Shown here in pieces: positions 43,533 to 53,757 of a DNA stretch of 64,000 nt. The first letter of the stretch is position 1. Every line of letters starts with the position of its first letter. The translations under genes were made by a program, and so were the position numbers. The notes under the pieces are model-generated. The model made no database searches and was not told where the DNA came from. It saw only the letters and a list, made by a program, of their open reading frames with translations. Origin of the DNA: Saprospiraceae bacterium (lineage in GTDB: Bacteria > Bacteroidota > Bacteroidia > Chitinophagales > Saprospiraceae); assembly GCA_016714025.1 (NCBI GenBank), contig JADJOB010000002.1, forward strand, positions 603,501-667,500, written 5' to 3'.

Positions 43533-45523
43533 ATGGAACAACAACCCACTCCCAATAATAATCCGAATAAAAAAAATAATGAAGGCTTCAATGCGTATTG
43601 GATTTACGGGATCATCTTATTGATCATCATCGGTGTAAATTTATTTTACATGGTATCTCCAGGCAAAGGAAATATTAATTCCATTCGCTTTGAAGAAATG
43701 GCTACCAAAGGGGATATTGAAAAAATTGAAGTAGTCAATTTAAAACAGGCTTACGTTTATTTAAATAAAGATGCTATCAATAAAGAAGAATACAAAGACA
43801 AACTCAGTTCTTCTTTAGGTGTCAGACCTAATTTTTATTTTAACATTGGACCTGCAGAAAAATTTCAGGAAAAAATTGATAAATACAACGAACATCTTAC
43901 CAATAAAATAAGTATTAGTTACGAAGAAAAACAAAACTGGTTGGGACCCATCCTGTCTTTTGTGGTACCCTTTCTGATCATTCTTGGTATCTGGATGTTT
44001 TTAATGCGTCGTGTTGGTGGTGGTGGTTCAGGACCCGGAGCGCAAATTTTTAATATTGGTAAATCGAAAGCGACCTTATTTGAAAAAATCAAAATACCAA
44101 TGTGACTTTTGCCGATGTAGCTGGATTGGAAGAAGCGAAAGAAGAGGTCATGGAGGTGGTTGATTTTTTAAAGAATCCAAAAAAATATACCGCATTGGGT
44201 GGCAAGATTCCGAAAGGAGTTTTATTAGTCGGACCTCCCGGAACCGGTAAAACACTCCTGGCAAAAGCCGTAGCGGGTGAAGCGGGTGTTCCGTTCTTTA
44301 CGATCTCTGGTTCTGACTTCGTAGAAATGTTTGTTGGGGTTGGTGCGTCTCGTGTACGGGATTTGTTTCGTCAGGCTCGTGAAAAAGCACCTTGCATCGT
44401 TTTTATTGATGAGATAGATGCTGTAGGCCGTGCCCGTGGAAGAAATACTTTCCAGGGTGGTAATGACGAACGGGAAAACACACTCAATCAATTGTTGGTG
44501 GAAATGGATGGATTTAGTACCGATGCCGGTGTTATTCTAATGGCTGCGACCAACCGACCGGATGTGCTGGATTCTGCTTTATTGCGTCCCGGACGTTTTG
44601 ATCGCCAGATTGGCATCGATCCACCGGATTTAAAAGGCCGTGCAGAAATATTTAAAGTCCACCTTAAGAATTTAAAATTATCTCCAACTGTTACCCCGGA
44701 AGCGTTAGCAGAAATGACTCCAGGTTTTGCGGGAGCGGATATTGCAAACATTTGCAATGAAGCCGCATTGGTAGCAGCGCGTCGTGATAAAAAAGAAATT
44801 GATCTGGATGATTTCAATTATGCTTTGGACCGTGTTATTGGTGGATTGGAAAAGAAAAATAAATTGATTTCTCCGGAAGAAAAAGAAGTTATCGCCTATC
44901 ATGAAGCCGGTCATGCTATCATAGGTTGGTATTTAAAATTCGCATCTCCTTTGGTTAAAGTAACCATTGTTCCTCGTGGTTTGGGTACCCTGGGTTATGC
45001 GCAATATTTACCTAAGGAAGAATACATCACAAGAACAGAAGCGCTTTTAGATCGCATGTGTATGACCATGGGAGGTCGTGCATCCGAACGAATTGTGTTT
45101 GATAAAATATCAACCGGTGCGCAGAGTGATTTAGATCATGTAACTAAAATGGCATACAGCATGGTCAGTGTATTTGGATTAAATGATAAAGTCGGTAACG
45201 TTTCGTATTACGGTTTATCACAAGAAGGATTTCAAAGACCCTACAGCGATGAAACAGCTCGTATAATGGACGAAGAAGTTCGCAAACTGATCGAATCTCA
45301 ATACACCCGGGCACAGGAATTGCTCAAAGAAAAACGTACGGAATTAGAAATTCTGGCACAGGAACTTTTGAAAAAAGAAGTACTTCATAAATCAGATGTT
45401 GAACGTTTGATTGGTCCTTCTCCATTTCATAAAGACAAATCTTCCGAGCCAACTCCACACAGCGGACAACATGTAAGTGATGAAAAACCAATAGCTGAAA
45501 AAGAACCCGAAAAAGAAGTTTAA
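43533..45523 (+). CDS. ftsH: ATP-dependent zinc metalloprotease FtsH (frameshifted in this sequence)
   Basis: Two frames (43533-44105, 44102-45523) make one ~663-residue FtsH. The first part has TM1 (about 24-44), a periplasmic domain and TM2 (about 128-150) and GKSKATLFEK; the second carries VTFADVAGLEEAKEE, Walker A GPPGTGKT, Walker B FIDEIDAVG, SRH (RPGRFDR) and the zinc motif HEAGH. At the A run 44083-44088 one extra A restores FEKNQNTNVTFADVAG, so a single base is missing. Membrane-bound AAA protease for quality control. FtsH is normally important for viability, so a real null is unlikely. Acidic C-terminal tail (EPEKEV). It ends abutting the convergent glycosylase gene. Confidence 0.95.
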
Positions 45524-46135
45524 CTAAGTATTTTTTCCACTCACATATACATTGCCTTTCACATAAAATCGATAAGGCAGGCTTGCAGATTCTCCGGATG
45601 ATTCAACCCCAATCCGTTTTGAAATTCCAATTTGAGAATCTGAATACTTTTGATTTGATTCAAACAACTGGATGGGACTTTTTCTATCATACAATTTTGT
45701 TGCATTTAAATTTTGTGTAATTCCAAGAGCTTGACTCAAACTACCGGGTCCTTTTGTAATGGTATAATTTAGTGCTGACATCTTCCTTCGAATGAGCATG
45801 TGATCCAATCCATCCAGGGGTTCAAGAGCCCGTATCAAAACAGCATGTGGAATTCCTTCAACCGCAGTGATTACGTTAAATAAATGATGAATTCCATAAC
45901 ATATATAAACATAGGCATGTCCTCCTTCCATAAACATGGTGCTGGTTCGAGGAGTCCGTCTGTTATTAAAAGCATGTGAGGCTCTGTCTTCGGGTGCTTT
46001 GTAAGCCTCTGTTTCAATAATGATTCCTGAAGTTATATGATTATCCACCTTTGATACTATTATTTTTCCTAACAAACTTTTTGCAAGTCCGACGACATCC
46101 GGGTTTAAATAATATTCTCTGTCAATGAGTTTCAT
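45524..46135 (-). CDS. mpg: 3-methyladenine DNA glycosylase (AAG family)
   Basis: 203 residues, a full AAG/MPG domain. The active-site region has IIETEAYKAPEDRASHAF (catalytic Glu) and GGHAYVYICYGIHHLFNVIT, followed by KGPGSLSQALGIT. It excises alkylated purines in base-excision repair. The gene is convergent with ftsH with stops directly adjacent. A -7 element lies just 6 nt before the ATG, suggesting an almost leaderless transcript. Confidence 0.93.
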   Translation of the reverse strand: MKLIDREYYLNPDVVGLAKSLLGKIIVSKVDNHITSGIIIETEAYKAPEDRASHAFNNRRTPRTSTMFMEGGHAYVYICYGIHHLFNVITAVEGIPHAVLIRALEPLDGLDHMLIRRKMSALNYTITKGPGSLSQALGITQNLNATKLYDRKSPIQLFESNQKYSDSQIGISKRIGVESSGESASLPYRFYVKGNVYVSGKNT

Positions 46136-46140
46136 TGCTA

Positions 46141-46184
46141 CAAAATTAACTGGAATCCATGTATTCTATGAATGATTAACTTTG
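46141..46184. promoter_or_regulatory. Divergent pair of -7 elements
   Basis: Minus-strand TAATTTTG (46141-46148) faces the glycosylase gene and plus-strand TAACTTTG (46177-46184) faces the GH113 gene, both exact TAnnTTTG matches. The second argues that the TTG at 46182 is not the translation start of the GH113 gene. Confidence 0.4.
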
Positions 46185-46196
46185 TTAAAAATTAAT

Positions 46197-47215
46197 TTGC
46201 GCAGCTTAATTTATAGTTTATCAGGGATGTTGGTATTATACTTAATACTGAGCTTGGTAAATACTAATAAACCCCTTCAAAAAATAAAAGGGATCAGTAT
46301 GGTTGCGCCTCCGGAGGTTTTTCCTGAAGATCCGATGCCCTCAATAAAAAACATCGGTGCAAATTGGATTGCCTTGATTCCTTATGCATTTTCTTCTCCA
46401 CAAAAACCGGAAGTCCGATACCATGGTTTGGATTGGCAATGGTGGGGCGAACGGGAAGAAGGCATTCGGGAAAGCATTCGTTTAGCGAAATTGCAAAACA
46501 TGCATGTGATGTTAAAGCCACAGGTTTACATTCACAAATCCTGGGTAGGCAGCATGGATTTTCAATTAGAATCCGATTGGCTGATATGGGAACACGATTA
46601 TCGCAATTACATATTAAAATTTGCCAAACTTGCTGCGGAATTGAATGTGGAAATGGTTTGCATCGCTACAGAATACAATATCGCGGTAATCAAAAGAGAA
46701 TCCTTTTTTAGAAAACTGATTCTTGAAATCAGATCATTGTATAAAGGAAAAATATGCTACAGTGCGAATTGGGATCATTACTCAGAAGTTCCAATTTGGG
46801 ATGCATTGGATTATATTGGAATTAGTGCATATTTTCCATTAACTGAACAACAGACACCAACGGCAAATGAACTCAATAAAGCCTGGCAGAATTATCTATA
46901 CAAGCTGGAAAGTTTTTCCAGAAAACTCAATAAACAAATTTTGTTTACAGAGTACGGTTATCTAAGCGTAGATGGAAGTGGTGGAAAAGGATGGGAAATT
47001 GAAAAAATATTGAGGCTTACTCCGTCAATCAAATGGCTCAAGCAGCTACTTACGAAGCATTATTTAAAAATTTATGGGAACATGAATGGTGGGCTGGTGG
47101 TTTTTTATGGAAATGGTTTCCAAATGGTCAAGGCCATGAGGGTTATCCTGAAAAAGATTATACACCCCAAGGGAAAGCTGCTGAAAAGGTATTGAGGTCC
47201 TGGTATTCCAGGTAA
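46197..47215 (+). CDS. GH113-like glycoside hydrolase (frameshifted in this sequence)
   Basis: About 340 residues after repair. An N-terminal membrane anchor (SLIYSLSGMLVLYLILSLV), then a TIM barrel with KGISMVAPPE, KPQVYIHKSWVGSMDF, CIATEYN (acid/base) and ILFTEYGYLSVDGS (nucleophile Glu). The end appears in the other frame (47033-47215): NQMAQAATYEALFKNLW, AGGFLWKWFPN. One added A in the run 47002-47007 gives EIEKNIEAYSVNQMAQAA and joins both. GH113 members are beta-mannanases, but the Bacteroidota group is mostly uncharacterised. The start is uncertain: TTG 46197 fits the promoter; ATG 46227 would cut the anchor. Confidence 0.82.
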
Positions 47216-47255
47216 TTCGCAATTCAATTTAGAGTAGAATTCTGCCAGAAAACTT

Positions 47256-47263
47256 TACTTTTG
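47256..47263 (+). promoter_or_regulatory. Bacteroidota -7 element upstream of the epimerase gene
   Basis: TACTTTTG, exact TAnnTTTG, 56 nt before the ATG. Confidence 0.4.
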
Positions 47264-47318
47264 CAAAAATTATAATTTGACGCCCTAATTTTATTGCATC
47301 TATTATAAAGTTTCCAAT

Positions 47319-48286
47319 ATGAATTTAGAGAATAGTAAGGTAGTTGTCATCGGAGGCAGTGGTTTTATCGGCAGCTTTGTTGTTCAGGAATTATTAAAAC
47401 ATCCCGTAGCTGAAGTGGTCATCTATGATAATTTCACTCGGGGAAAAAAAGAATATTTAACAGAATCTCTTAAAGATCCTCGTTGCAGTATCTTTTCGCA
47501 TGGTGGTGATATCCGGGATGTAGATATTTTGGATGCTGCATTAAAAGGAAAAGATTATGTAATTTGTTTGGCTGCCATGTGGCTGCTGCATTGCAAAGAT
47601 TATCCGCGGACCGCATTTGAAGTCAACATAGCCGGAACCTTTAATGTATTGGAAGCATGTGTAAAAAATAATATTAAAAATTAATATGGTCTTCTTCTGC
47701 ATCCGTTTATGGTGATGCAGTCGAAATCCCAATGACCGAGTCTCATCCCTACAACAATAAAAATTTTTATGGTGCGACAAAAATCGCAGGCGAAGCAATG
47801 TGTACGGCTTACAACGATCGATATGGATTGCAGGTTATTGGTCTCCGCTATATGAATGTGTATGGTCCTCATCAGGACCAAACCGCTGCATATACTGGCG
47901 TCATTCCCATCATGCTCAATAAAATTGATGCCAACGAACAACCGATAATAAACGGTGATGGTTCCCAGGCTTATGATTTTATTTATGTTGAAGACGTTGC
48001 CCGTGCCAATATCTGCGCCCTGACAAGTGAAACTCCTTTCGGCTTTTATAATGTCGGTACCGAAATTCAAACATCCATTCGCGAATTGTGTGACACCATC
48101 CTTAAATTGAAACAATCTGATTTAAAAGTTCAATATAAACCTTACTCTGCAGATGATGCGCGTGCCCTGGTACAAAACAGAATCGGTTCCAGACAAAAAG
48201 CAGAATCAGAAATAGGATTTAAATATGCCATTGAATTGGAAGATGGACTAAAGAAATTGATCGCATGGAGGAAGGGGAATGAATAA
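47319..48286 (+). CDS. NAD-dependent sugar-nucleotide epimerase/dehydratase (frameshifted in this sequence)
   Basis: Two frames make one ~322-residue extended SDR. The first (47319-47684) holds the Rossmann motif GGSGFIGS at residues 12-19; the second (from 47732, real continuation from 47681) holds FYGATKIAGE (YxxxK catalytic pair) and VIGLRYMNVYGPHQ. One A added at the run 47676-47680 gives KKLIWSSSASVYGDAVEIP, with the catalytic Ser/Thr segment, and joins the frames. It modifies an NDP-sugar, most likely for surface polysaccharide, as suggested by the adjacent asparagine synthase-like gene. Confidence 0.92.
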
Positions 48287-48425
48287 TTACGAATTAGTAA
48301 TTACGAATTACGAATTAATAGTTCTTAGTTTGTATTCGTAATTGATATTTCGTATTTGATATTTCGTAATCGAAAATTCGTAATCGATAACTCGTAATTG
48401 ATAATTCGTAATTCGTAATTGATAA
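48287..48425. repeat. AATTACGAATT-type low-complexity inverted repeat
   Basis: The whole gap between the epimerase and the asparagine synthase consists of variants of ATTACGAATTA on the left and TAATTCGTAATT / TTTCGTAATCG on the right. It abuts the asnB start codon, so any hairpin would reach the ribosome-binding region. Confidence 0.88.
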
Positions 48426-50315
48426 ATGTGTGGCTTAAGCGGAATATATAATCTGAATCAAACTGCAGTATCGGAAGAACTGCTAAAAAAAATGTCTCGT
48501 CAACTGGCACATCGAGGTCCGGATGGAGAAGGCATTTTTTGTGAACAAAATATTGGATTAGGGCATCAACGACTTTCCATTTTGGATTTAAGTGAGAATG
48601 GAAAACAACCCATGTTCTCCAATAATAAAAATTGGATTGTTGTATTTAATGGGTGCATTTACAATTATCAAAAATTAAAAATCGATTTACAGGCAAAGGG
48701 TCATCATTTTAAAAGTACCTGCGATACCGAAGTGATCTGTGAAGGACTAGCCGCGGAGGGTCCTGATTTTTTCAAGAAGATGGATGGGATGTTTGCCATA
48801 GCAGCCTGGAATCGGGAAACAAAACAATTATGGCTTTCAAGAGATCGGTTTGGTGTAAAGCCTTTATATTATTTTCAAAAAGACGGTGTTTTTCTGTTTG
48901 CTTCCGAAATTAAAGCCTTTTTTGCACATCCGGTATTCAAGTCTGTATTAGATCAGGAATCTCTAAATGAATATTTTACTTTTCAAAATTTATTTAGTTA
49001 TAAAACACTCTTTAAAGGGGTGCACATGTTGCCCCCTGCCAATACGGTTTGCGTTGATTTAAATAAAGAGCTGCAACATCATTCGTGGTGGGATTATAAT
49101 TACACAGAACCCGACGAAACCATTAGCCCAACAGATGCCGTTGAAGAAACCAAACGCCTGTTGGATTTGGCTGTTAAAAAACAAATGGTAGCCGATGTCC
49201 CAGTGGGTTCTTATTTAAGTGGAGGCATGGATAGCGGTTCGCTCAGTGTGTTAGCCAGTAAAAAAGTAGATCGCTTGTATACATTTACTGCCGGTTTTGA
49301 AATGAGTGAGGTTCATGGAAATGAAATGGGCTTTGACGAACGGACCGATGCAGAAATTACTGCGAATTTTATCAAGTCTGAACATTACGAACAGGTACTG
49401 AATGCCGGTGATATAAAATGGAGTTTACCGAAAGTAGTCTGGCATTTAGAAGATTTGAAAGTGGGCATGAGCTATTCCAATTATTACATCAGCCGGCTTG
49501 CTTCAAAATTTGTAAAAGTCTGCTTGCAAGGAACCGGAGGCGATGAAATTTTTGGTGGATATCCCTGGCGATATTATCGCGTATTTAAATCATTGGATCG
49601 AAAAGAATTTTTTGAAAATTATTACGGATTTTGGCAACGTCTGGTGACAGATGAACAAAAATCAAAATTGTTTCATCCGCAGATAGCCAAGAATTTTGAC
49701 ATGAATTTACCCCGTCAGGTTTTTGAAAAAGTCTTTTTGTTTAATCCAAAACTAAAATACAATACTCCGGAAGAGCACATTCAAAACAGTTTGTATTTTG
49801 AGAGTAAAACATTTTTACCGGGGCTGCTTTTGGTCGGCGATAAACTGGCGATGGCCAATGGTTTGGAAGAACGCTTTCCATTTTTGGATAATGAGCTGGT
49901 AGAATTTGCACAAAAAATACCCATCCGGTATAAACTTGCAAATTTGGAAGCCATGAAAAAATTGGATGAAAACACTGCCGGTAATAAACGGGTTTTATAT
50001 GGAGATTACTACGATGGCAAAAATGTATTGCGTCAGGCTATGAAGGATATCCTACCCGAACGAATCATTAACCGTAAAAAACAAGGATTTAGTTCGCCGG
50101 ATGAATCCTGGTACCGGGGTGAAAATGCTGCCTACGTTAAGGAATTGCTATTGGGTAAAAATATTGCCTGCCATGAATTTATCGAACCTGCCTTTATACA
50201 AAACATTATCCATGAACATTGCGATCAACGCATCAATCACCGCTTATTGATTTGGAGTTTACTGTGCTTTGAATGGTGGTGCAGGCTGTTTTTGAAGGGA
50301 GAAACTATAAAATAA
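48426..50315 (+). CDS. asnB: Asparagine synthase (glutamine-hydrolysing), AsnB-type
   Basis: 629 residues. Class II glutaminase with nucleophile Cys2 (MCGLSGIYN) and HRGPDGEG, then the synthetase domain with the PP-loop SYLSGGMDSGS near residue 264 and LQGTGGDEIFGGYPWRYYR near residue 360. It forms an amide from a carboxylate using glutamine and ATP. The variety that lies beside NAD-epimerases often acts on a sugar-linked or cell-surface substrate rather than free aspartate, so both roles are possible. The upstream repeat directly precedes the ATG. Confidence 0.92.
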   Translation: MCGLSGIYNLNQTAVSEELLKKMSRQLAHRGPDGEGIFCEQNIGLGHQRLSILDLSENGKQPMFSNNKNWIVVFNGCIYNYQKLKIDLQAKGHHFKSTCDTEVICEGLAAEGPDFFKKMDGMFAIAAWNRETKQLWLSRDRFGVKPLYYFQKDGVFLFASEIKAFFAHPVFKSVLDQESLNEYFTFQNLFSYKTLFKGVHMLPPANTVCVDLNKELQHHSWWDYNYTEPDETISPTDAVEETKRLLDLAVKKQMVADVPVGSYLSGGMDSGSLSVLASKKVDRLYTFTAGFEMSEVHGNEMGFDERTDAEITANFIKSEHYEQVLNAGDIKWSLPKVVWHLEDLKVGMSYSNYYISRLASKFVKVCLQGTGGDEIFGGYPWRYYRVFKSLDRKEFFENYYGFWQRLVTDEQKSKLFHPQIAKNFDMNLPRQVFEKVFLFNPKLKYNTPEEHIQNSLYFESKTFLPGLLLVGDKLAMANGLEERFPFLDNELVEFAQKIPIRYKLANLEAMKKLDENTAGNKRVLYGDYYDGKNVLRQAMKDILPERIINRKKQGFSSPDESWYRGENAAYVKELLLGKNIACHEFIEPAFIQNIIHEHCDQRINHRLLIWSLLCFEWWCRLFLKGETIK

Positions 50316-50345
50316 GATAGTTAAGACTTCTTGTAAATTGAATTT

Positions 50346-50885
50346 TTATACTACTTGTAAACTTCTTTTATAATCTTTATAAATATAATAAGACCAGATT
50401 AAACCCAACAATTGAATTCCTGAAAAACTTACATAATTTATCCAGTTTGTAGATTGATAGGTTCCAGAAATAATATTTACATACATAATAAAAAATGGAA
50501 TGCAAATTAGAACGGCCAGCATTCTTGTCCAAAACGGAAATAATTTACAAAGACTGACCAATAACGCTGCGGGAATCATAGGAATTAATAAAGTGGCCAT
50601 TTTATCTGCATTCAATTGAGTAAAGGAAAACGATCCAAATGAAATTCCATAAACGATGCCCAGCATATTAAAACTTGCTGCAGATAAATGAAATCCCTTT
50701 GCACCAACATATCGACTTGCCAAAATGGATGCAGTGATCCCTCCGGTATCTCCGATTTGCCATAACAAGATCTGCAAATAAGAATTTGTTTCAAAACAAG
50801 CACCGACAAATCCTAAAATAAAATTTATGAGGTATCCAATAATTATAATAAGTACCAATAACTGCATGTCCCGTTTCTGATTCAT
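50346..50885 (-). CDS. Multi-helix membrane protein of unknown function
   Basis: 179 residues with about six hydrophobic segments (about 7-28, 35-55, 66-88, 97-112, 120-140, 150-170). A GxxG-type turn (GDTGGITASILASRYVG) lies between helices 2 and 3. No family recognised. It is convergent with asnB across 30 nt. Confidence 0.65.
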   Translation of the reverse strand: MNQKRDMQLLVLIIIIGYLINFILGFVGACFETNSYLQILLWQIGDTGGITASILASRYVGAKGFHLSAASFNMLGIVYGISFGSFSFTQLNADKMATLLIPMIPAALLVSLCKLFPFWTRMLAVLICIPFFIMYVNIISGTYQSTNWINYVSFSGIQLLGLIWSYYIYKDYKRSLQVV

Positions 50886-51068
50886 ATGGAAGCGATCTAA
50901 AGTTTATTACGTTTAAAAATGCTTGATTCTTATCATATACACAAATATTAAATATGTTAGGATCCTATTGCAAAATTCTAATCCTAAATACAAATTTGGC
51001 ATTTATTATTTAATTTCTTAAATTTGTTTGCCTTAGGGCAATGCTCCAGGTGTAAATGCTTGTTACAA

Positions 51069-53714
51069 ATGCGGAACGTCTCATTATTATTATTCCTCTT
51101 CATTGGTTTTAATTCTTTTTCTCAAGTTTCTAATGGGAGTGTGGCCTTAGATTTTTCTGTGACTGACGTCAACGGACTAAACTACAACTTATATTCAAAA
51201 ATGGGTTCAAACAAATCTGCAGTTGTTGAATTTGGGGTAACCTGGTGTCACTATTGCTGGGATTTTCATCAAAGCCATGTAATGCGTGATATCTATAACA
51301 ATTATGCTTCCGAAACCACCGTCATTTTTATGGAAGCAGATTATGCCACCAATACAGAATGCCTGTACGGACCTGCAAATTGCAATTACCTGTCCCAAGG
51401 GGATTTTGTAACCGGCATGCCCTACACCATTGCCAATTTAAGTCCTAGCAATGGTGCCAATGTCATTGCAGATTACAATGTGATTTATTATCCCTTGCTC
51501 TATACCATTTCACCGGATAAAAGAGTTTGGGAACTAAAAACACAAACCTACCTCGAAGTAGAGAATTGGATTCGATATAGTTTTAAATTAAATGCTACCG
51601 CAAATCTTACGCATTGTTTTTGTGGATTTAATGGAAAAATTAACCTAAACACGATAGGTGGTTTTGGGAATCTTAAATTTAACTGGAGCAACGGACAAAC
51701 AAGCCGCAATTTGGAAGATTTAGGTCCTGGCAGCTATCAGGTTACCATTACTGATGACAACGGTTATTATAAAAATTTTGGACCCTGGATCATCAATGCT
51801 CCACCAAAAATGCTTGAAATTTCCAGTAATAAATTAAATCACGTGAAATGTTATGGTGACAATACAGGATCTATTGAAATTCAATCCAGATATGGCGTTG
51901 CACCCTATTCATATTCCTGGTCAAATGGAAATTCCACTTCAAAAATAGATCAATTAAGTGCAGGTCCTTATAAAGTGACCGTGACGGATCATGTGGGTTG
52001 TAGTGTGACCGGTTTTTATGTAATAAATCAAACTGCCGCAATAAATTTCTCAGCAATAACAACTCCCGACATTTGTGAAACAACATCCGGCAGCATTCAA
52101 CTGATTGCACAAGGAGGAACGCCTCCCTATAAATACGATATCGGGAATGGATATCAAAACAAAGCACTGTTTCAAAATCTAATTGGCGGAAAAACGTATC
52201 CAGTTCAACTGATAGATGTCAATAATTGCAGTGATTCACTAAAAGTATATGTCCCACAAACGATTAAACCGATACTAAATATTATCGGAGATTCTATACT
52301 TAATTGTAAAATTAAAAATTCAAAACTACAAAGTAAAGAACTTGCAGTAAGCGTAAAATACAATTGGAAAAATTTAGAGGATTCTGCATTTCATTCCAGG
52401 GATAGTTTTATTCTGGTTGCAAAAAGTGGACACTATATTTTATCAGTTAAGGATACCCTCACTTCCTGTATGAATGAAGACAGTTTTCAGGTGAAAGTGG
52501 ATCAATTAATTCCAAACATTGCAATACAAAATCCGGATACTTTAAGTTGTTTTAAAACACAGATACAACTGAATGCTTCTGCTTCATCCACTGGGGCAAA
52601 TTTTCTGTATCGATGGAGCACATCAAATGGTTTGATTAATGGTCTTTCAGATAGTTTGTTAATCAGCGTTTCAAAAGCTGGAAATTATGAGTTGGAAATT
52701 ACCAATATTGGAAATTATTGCACTAATAAGGAAGGCATTAGCATTTTGGAAAAGACAAAACCAATTGCTGATTTTATATCAAAAACAGACAATCTTGAAA
52801 TCGAGCTATTTAATACCTCTTCTGGATTACCTGATCAATTTTATTGGGATTTTGGAGACGGTCATCATTCTTTTGAACCAAATCCCAAACACCGCTATGA
52901 AAATTATGGAGAATACAATATCTGCCTTCAGGTTGAAAATGAATGTGGCAACAATACGATCTGTACACCCGTATTTATTTTTAAACCTGGCATCTTATCA
53001 ATAGCATCCAGCGAGTTAAAGCATGTAGGTTGTTATGGTGAAGCGACTGGCTCCATACAAATTATAACTGAAGGCGGACAGCCACCCTATCGTTACCTGT
53101 GGAACAATCAGGATACTACAAGCACTATCAAACATTTAACAGCAGGCAACTATCTGGTAAACATTACGGACCAATTAAATAATACAATTGCACAGGAGTT
53201 TACCATTTTACAACCAGATGAAATCATTTTAGATCAAGCTGAAATAAGTCCTGCAAGTGCTGGATTAAATAATGGAAAAATAAAACTGTTTAATTCAGGA
53301 GGCATACAACCCTATCAGTACAATTGGTCAAATGGAATGAGCTCCAATCCCATTGAATTGATTAGTGCTGGGACCTATTATGTGGAATTGACGGATGCAA
53401 ATTTATGTGTGAAAGAATTTGGACCTTTTGTTGTTAAAGAAGTGACTGCTGTGGATGAGAATTATGGATTTGAAGTGATTAAACTCGTCGCAAATCCTTA
53501 TGAGAAACTAATTTATGTTGAACTGGAATCAAACACCAATGAAAACCTGACTATTTCAATTAAGGATGTATATAACCATAGTTGTCTGCTAAAGCAATTT
53601 AGTGAAAAACAAATTCAATCAAAGCTAGATGCTCGAAATTTACCTGCTGGCATCTATTTTATTTGCATTCAATCAGGGAACCAACAAAAAGTTATTAAAT
53701 TTCTTTGGTATTAA
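51069..53714 (+). CDS. T9SS-exported protein: thioredoxin-like domain, SprB repeats, PKD, sorting domain
   Basis: About 881 residues from the ATG at 51069, which gives a signal peptide (VSLLLFLFIGFNSFS). A thioredoxin-like domain (about 20-175) with a CHYC active site in VTWCHYCWDF opens the mature part. Then SprB-like repeats (LKFNWSNGQTSRNLEDLGPG, PYSYSWSNGNSTSKIDQLSA and a later pair) alternate with cysteine-containing Ig-like segments; a PKD domain has YWDFGDGHHSFEPNP. The C-terminal ~80 residues (ARNLPAGIYFICIQSGNQ then KVIKFLWY) are a type A T9SS sorting domain. It is predicted to be carried across the outer membrane and attached or released. A redox-active domain in such cargo is unusual. 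Confidence 0.9.
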   Translation: MRNVSLLLFLFIGFNSFSQVSNGSVALDFSVTDVNGLNYNLYSKMGSNKSAVVEFGVTWCHYCWDFHQSHVMRDIYNNYASETTVIFMEADYATNTECLYGPANCNYLSQGDFVTGMPYTIANLSPSNGANVIADYNVIYYPLLYTISPDKRVWELKTQTYLEVENWIRYSFKLNATANLTHCFCGFNGKINLNTIGGFGNLKFNWSNGQTSRNLEDLGPGSYQVTITDDNGYYKNFGPWIINAPPKMLEISSNKLNHVKCYGDNTGSIEIQSRYGVAPYSYSWSNGNSTSKIDQLSAGPYKVTVTDHVGCSVTGFYVINQTAAINFSAITTPDICETTSGSIQLIAQGGTPPYKYDIGNGYQNKALFQNLIGGKTYPVQLIDVNNCSDSLKVYVPQTIKPILNIIGDSILNCKIKNSKLQSKELAVSVKYNWKNLEDSAFHSRDSFILVAKSGHYILSVKDTLTSCMNEDSFQVKVDQLIPNIAIQNPDTLSCFKTQIQLNASASSTGANFLYRWSTSNGLINGLSDSLLISVSKAGNYELEITNIGNYCTNKEGISILEKTKPIADFISKTDNLEIELFNTSSGLPDQFYWDFGDGHHSFEPNPKHRYENYGEYNICLQVENECGNNTICTPVFIFKPGILSIASSELKHVGCYGEATGSIQIITEGGQPPYRYLWNNQDTTSTIKHLTAGNYLVNITDQLNNTIAQEFTILQPDEIILDQAEISPASAGLNNGKIKLFNSGGIQPYQYNWSNGMSSNPIELISAGTYYVELTDANLCVKEFGPFVVKEVTAVDENYGFEVIKLVANPYEKLIYVELESNTNENLTISIKDVYNHSCLLKQFSEKQIQSKLDARNLPAGIYFICIQSGNQQKVIKFLWY

Positions 53715-53757
53715 GCCACAGCTTACAATTTTTAATCTAATGATTCGTTAAAAGCCC

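Noticed and set aside
47033..47215. 60-codon frame as a separate small gene
   Set aside because: It is the true C-terminus of the GH113-like protein in the shifted frame.
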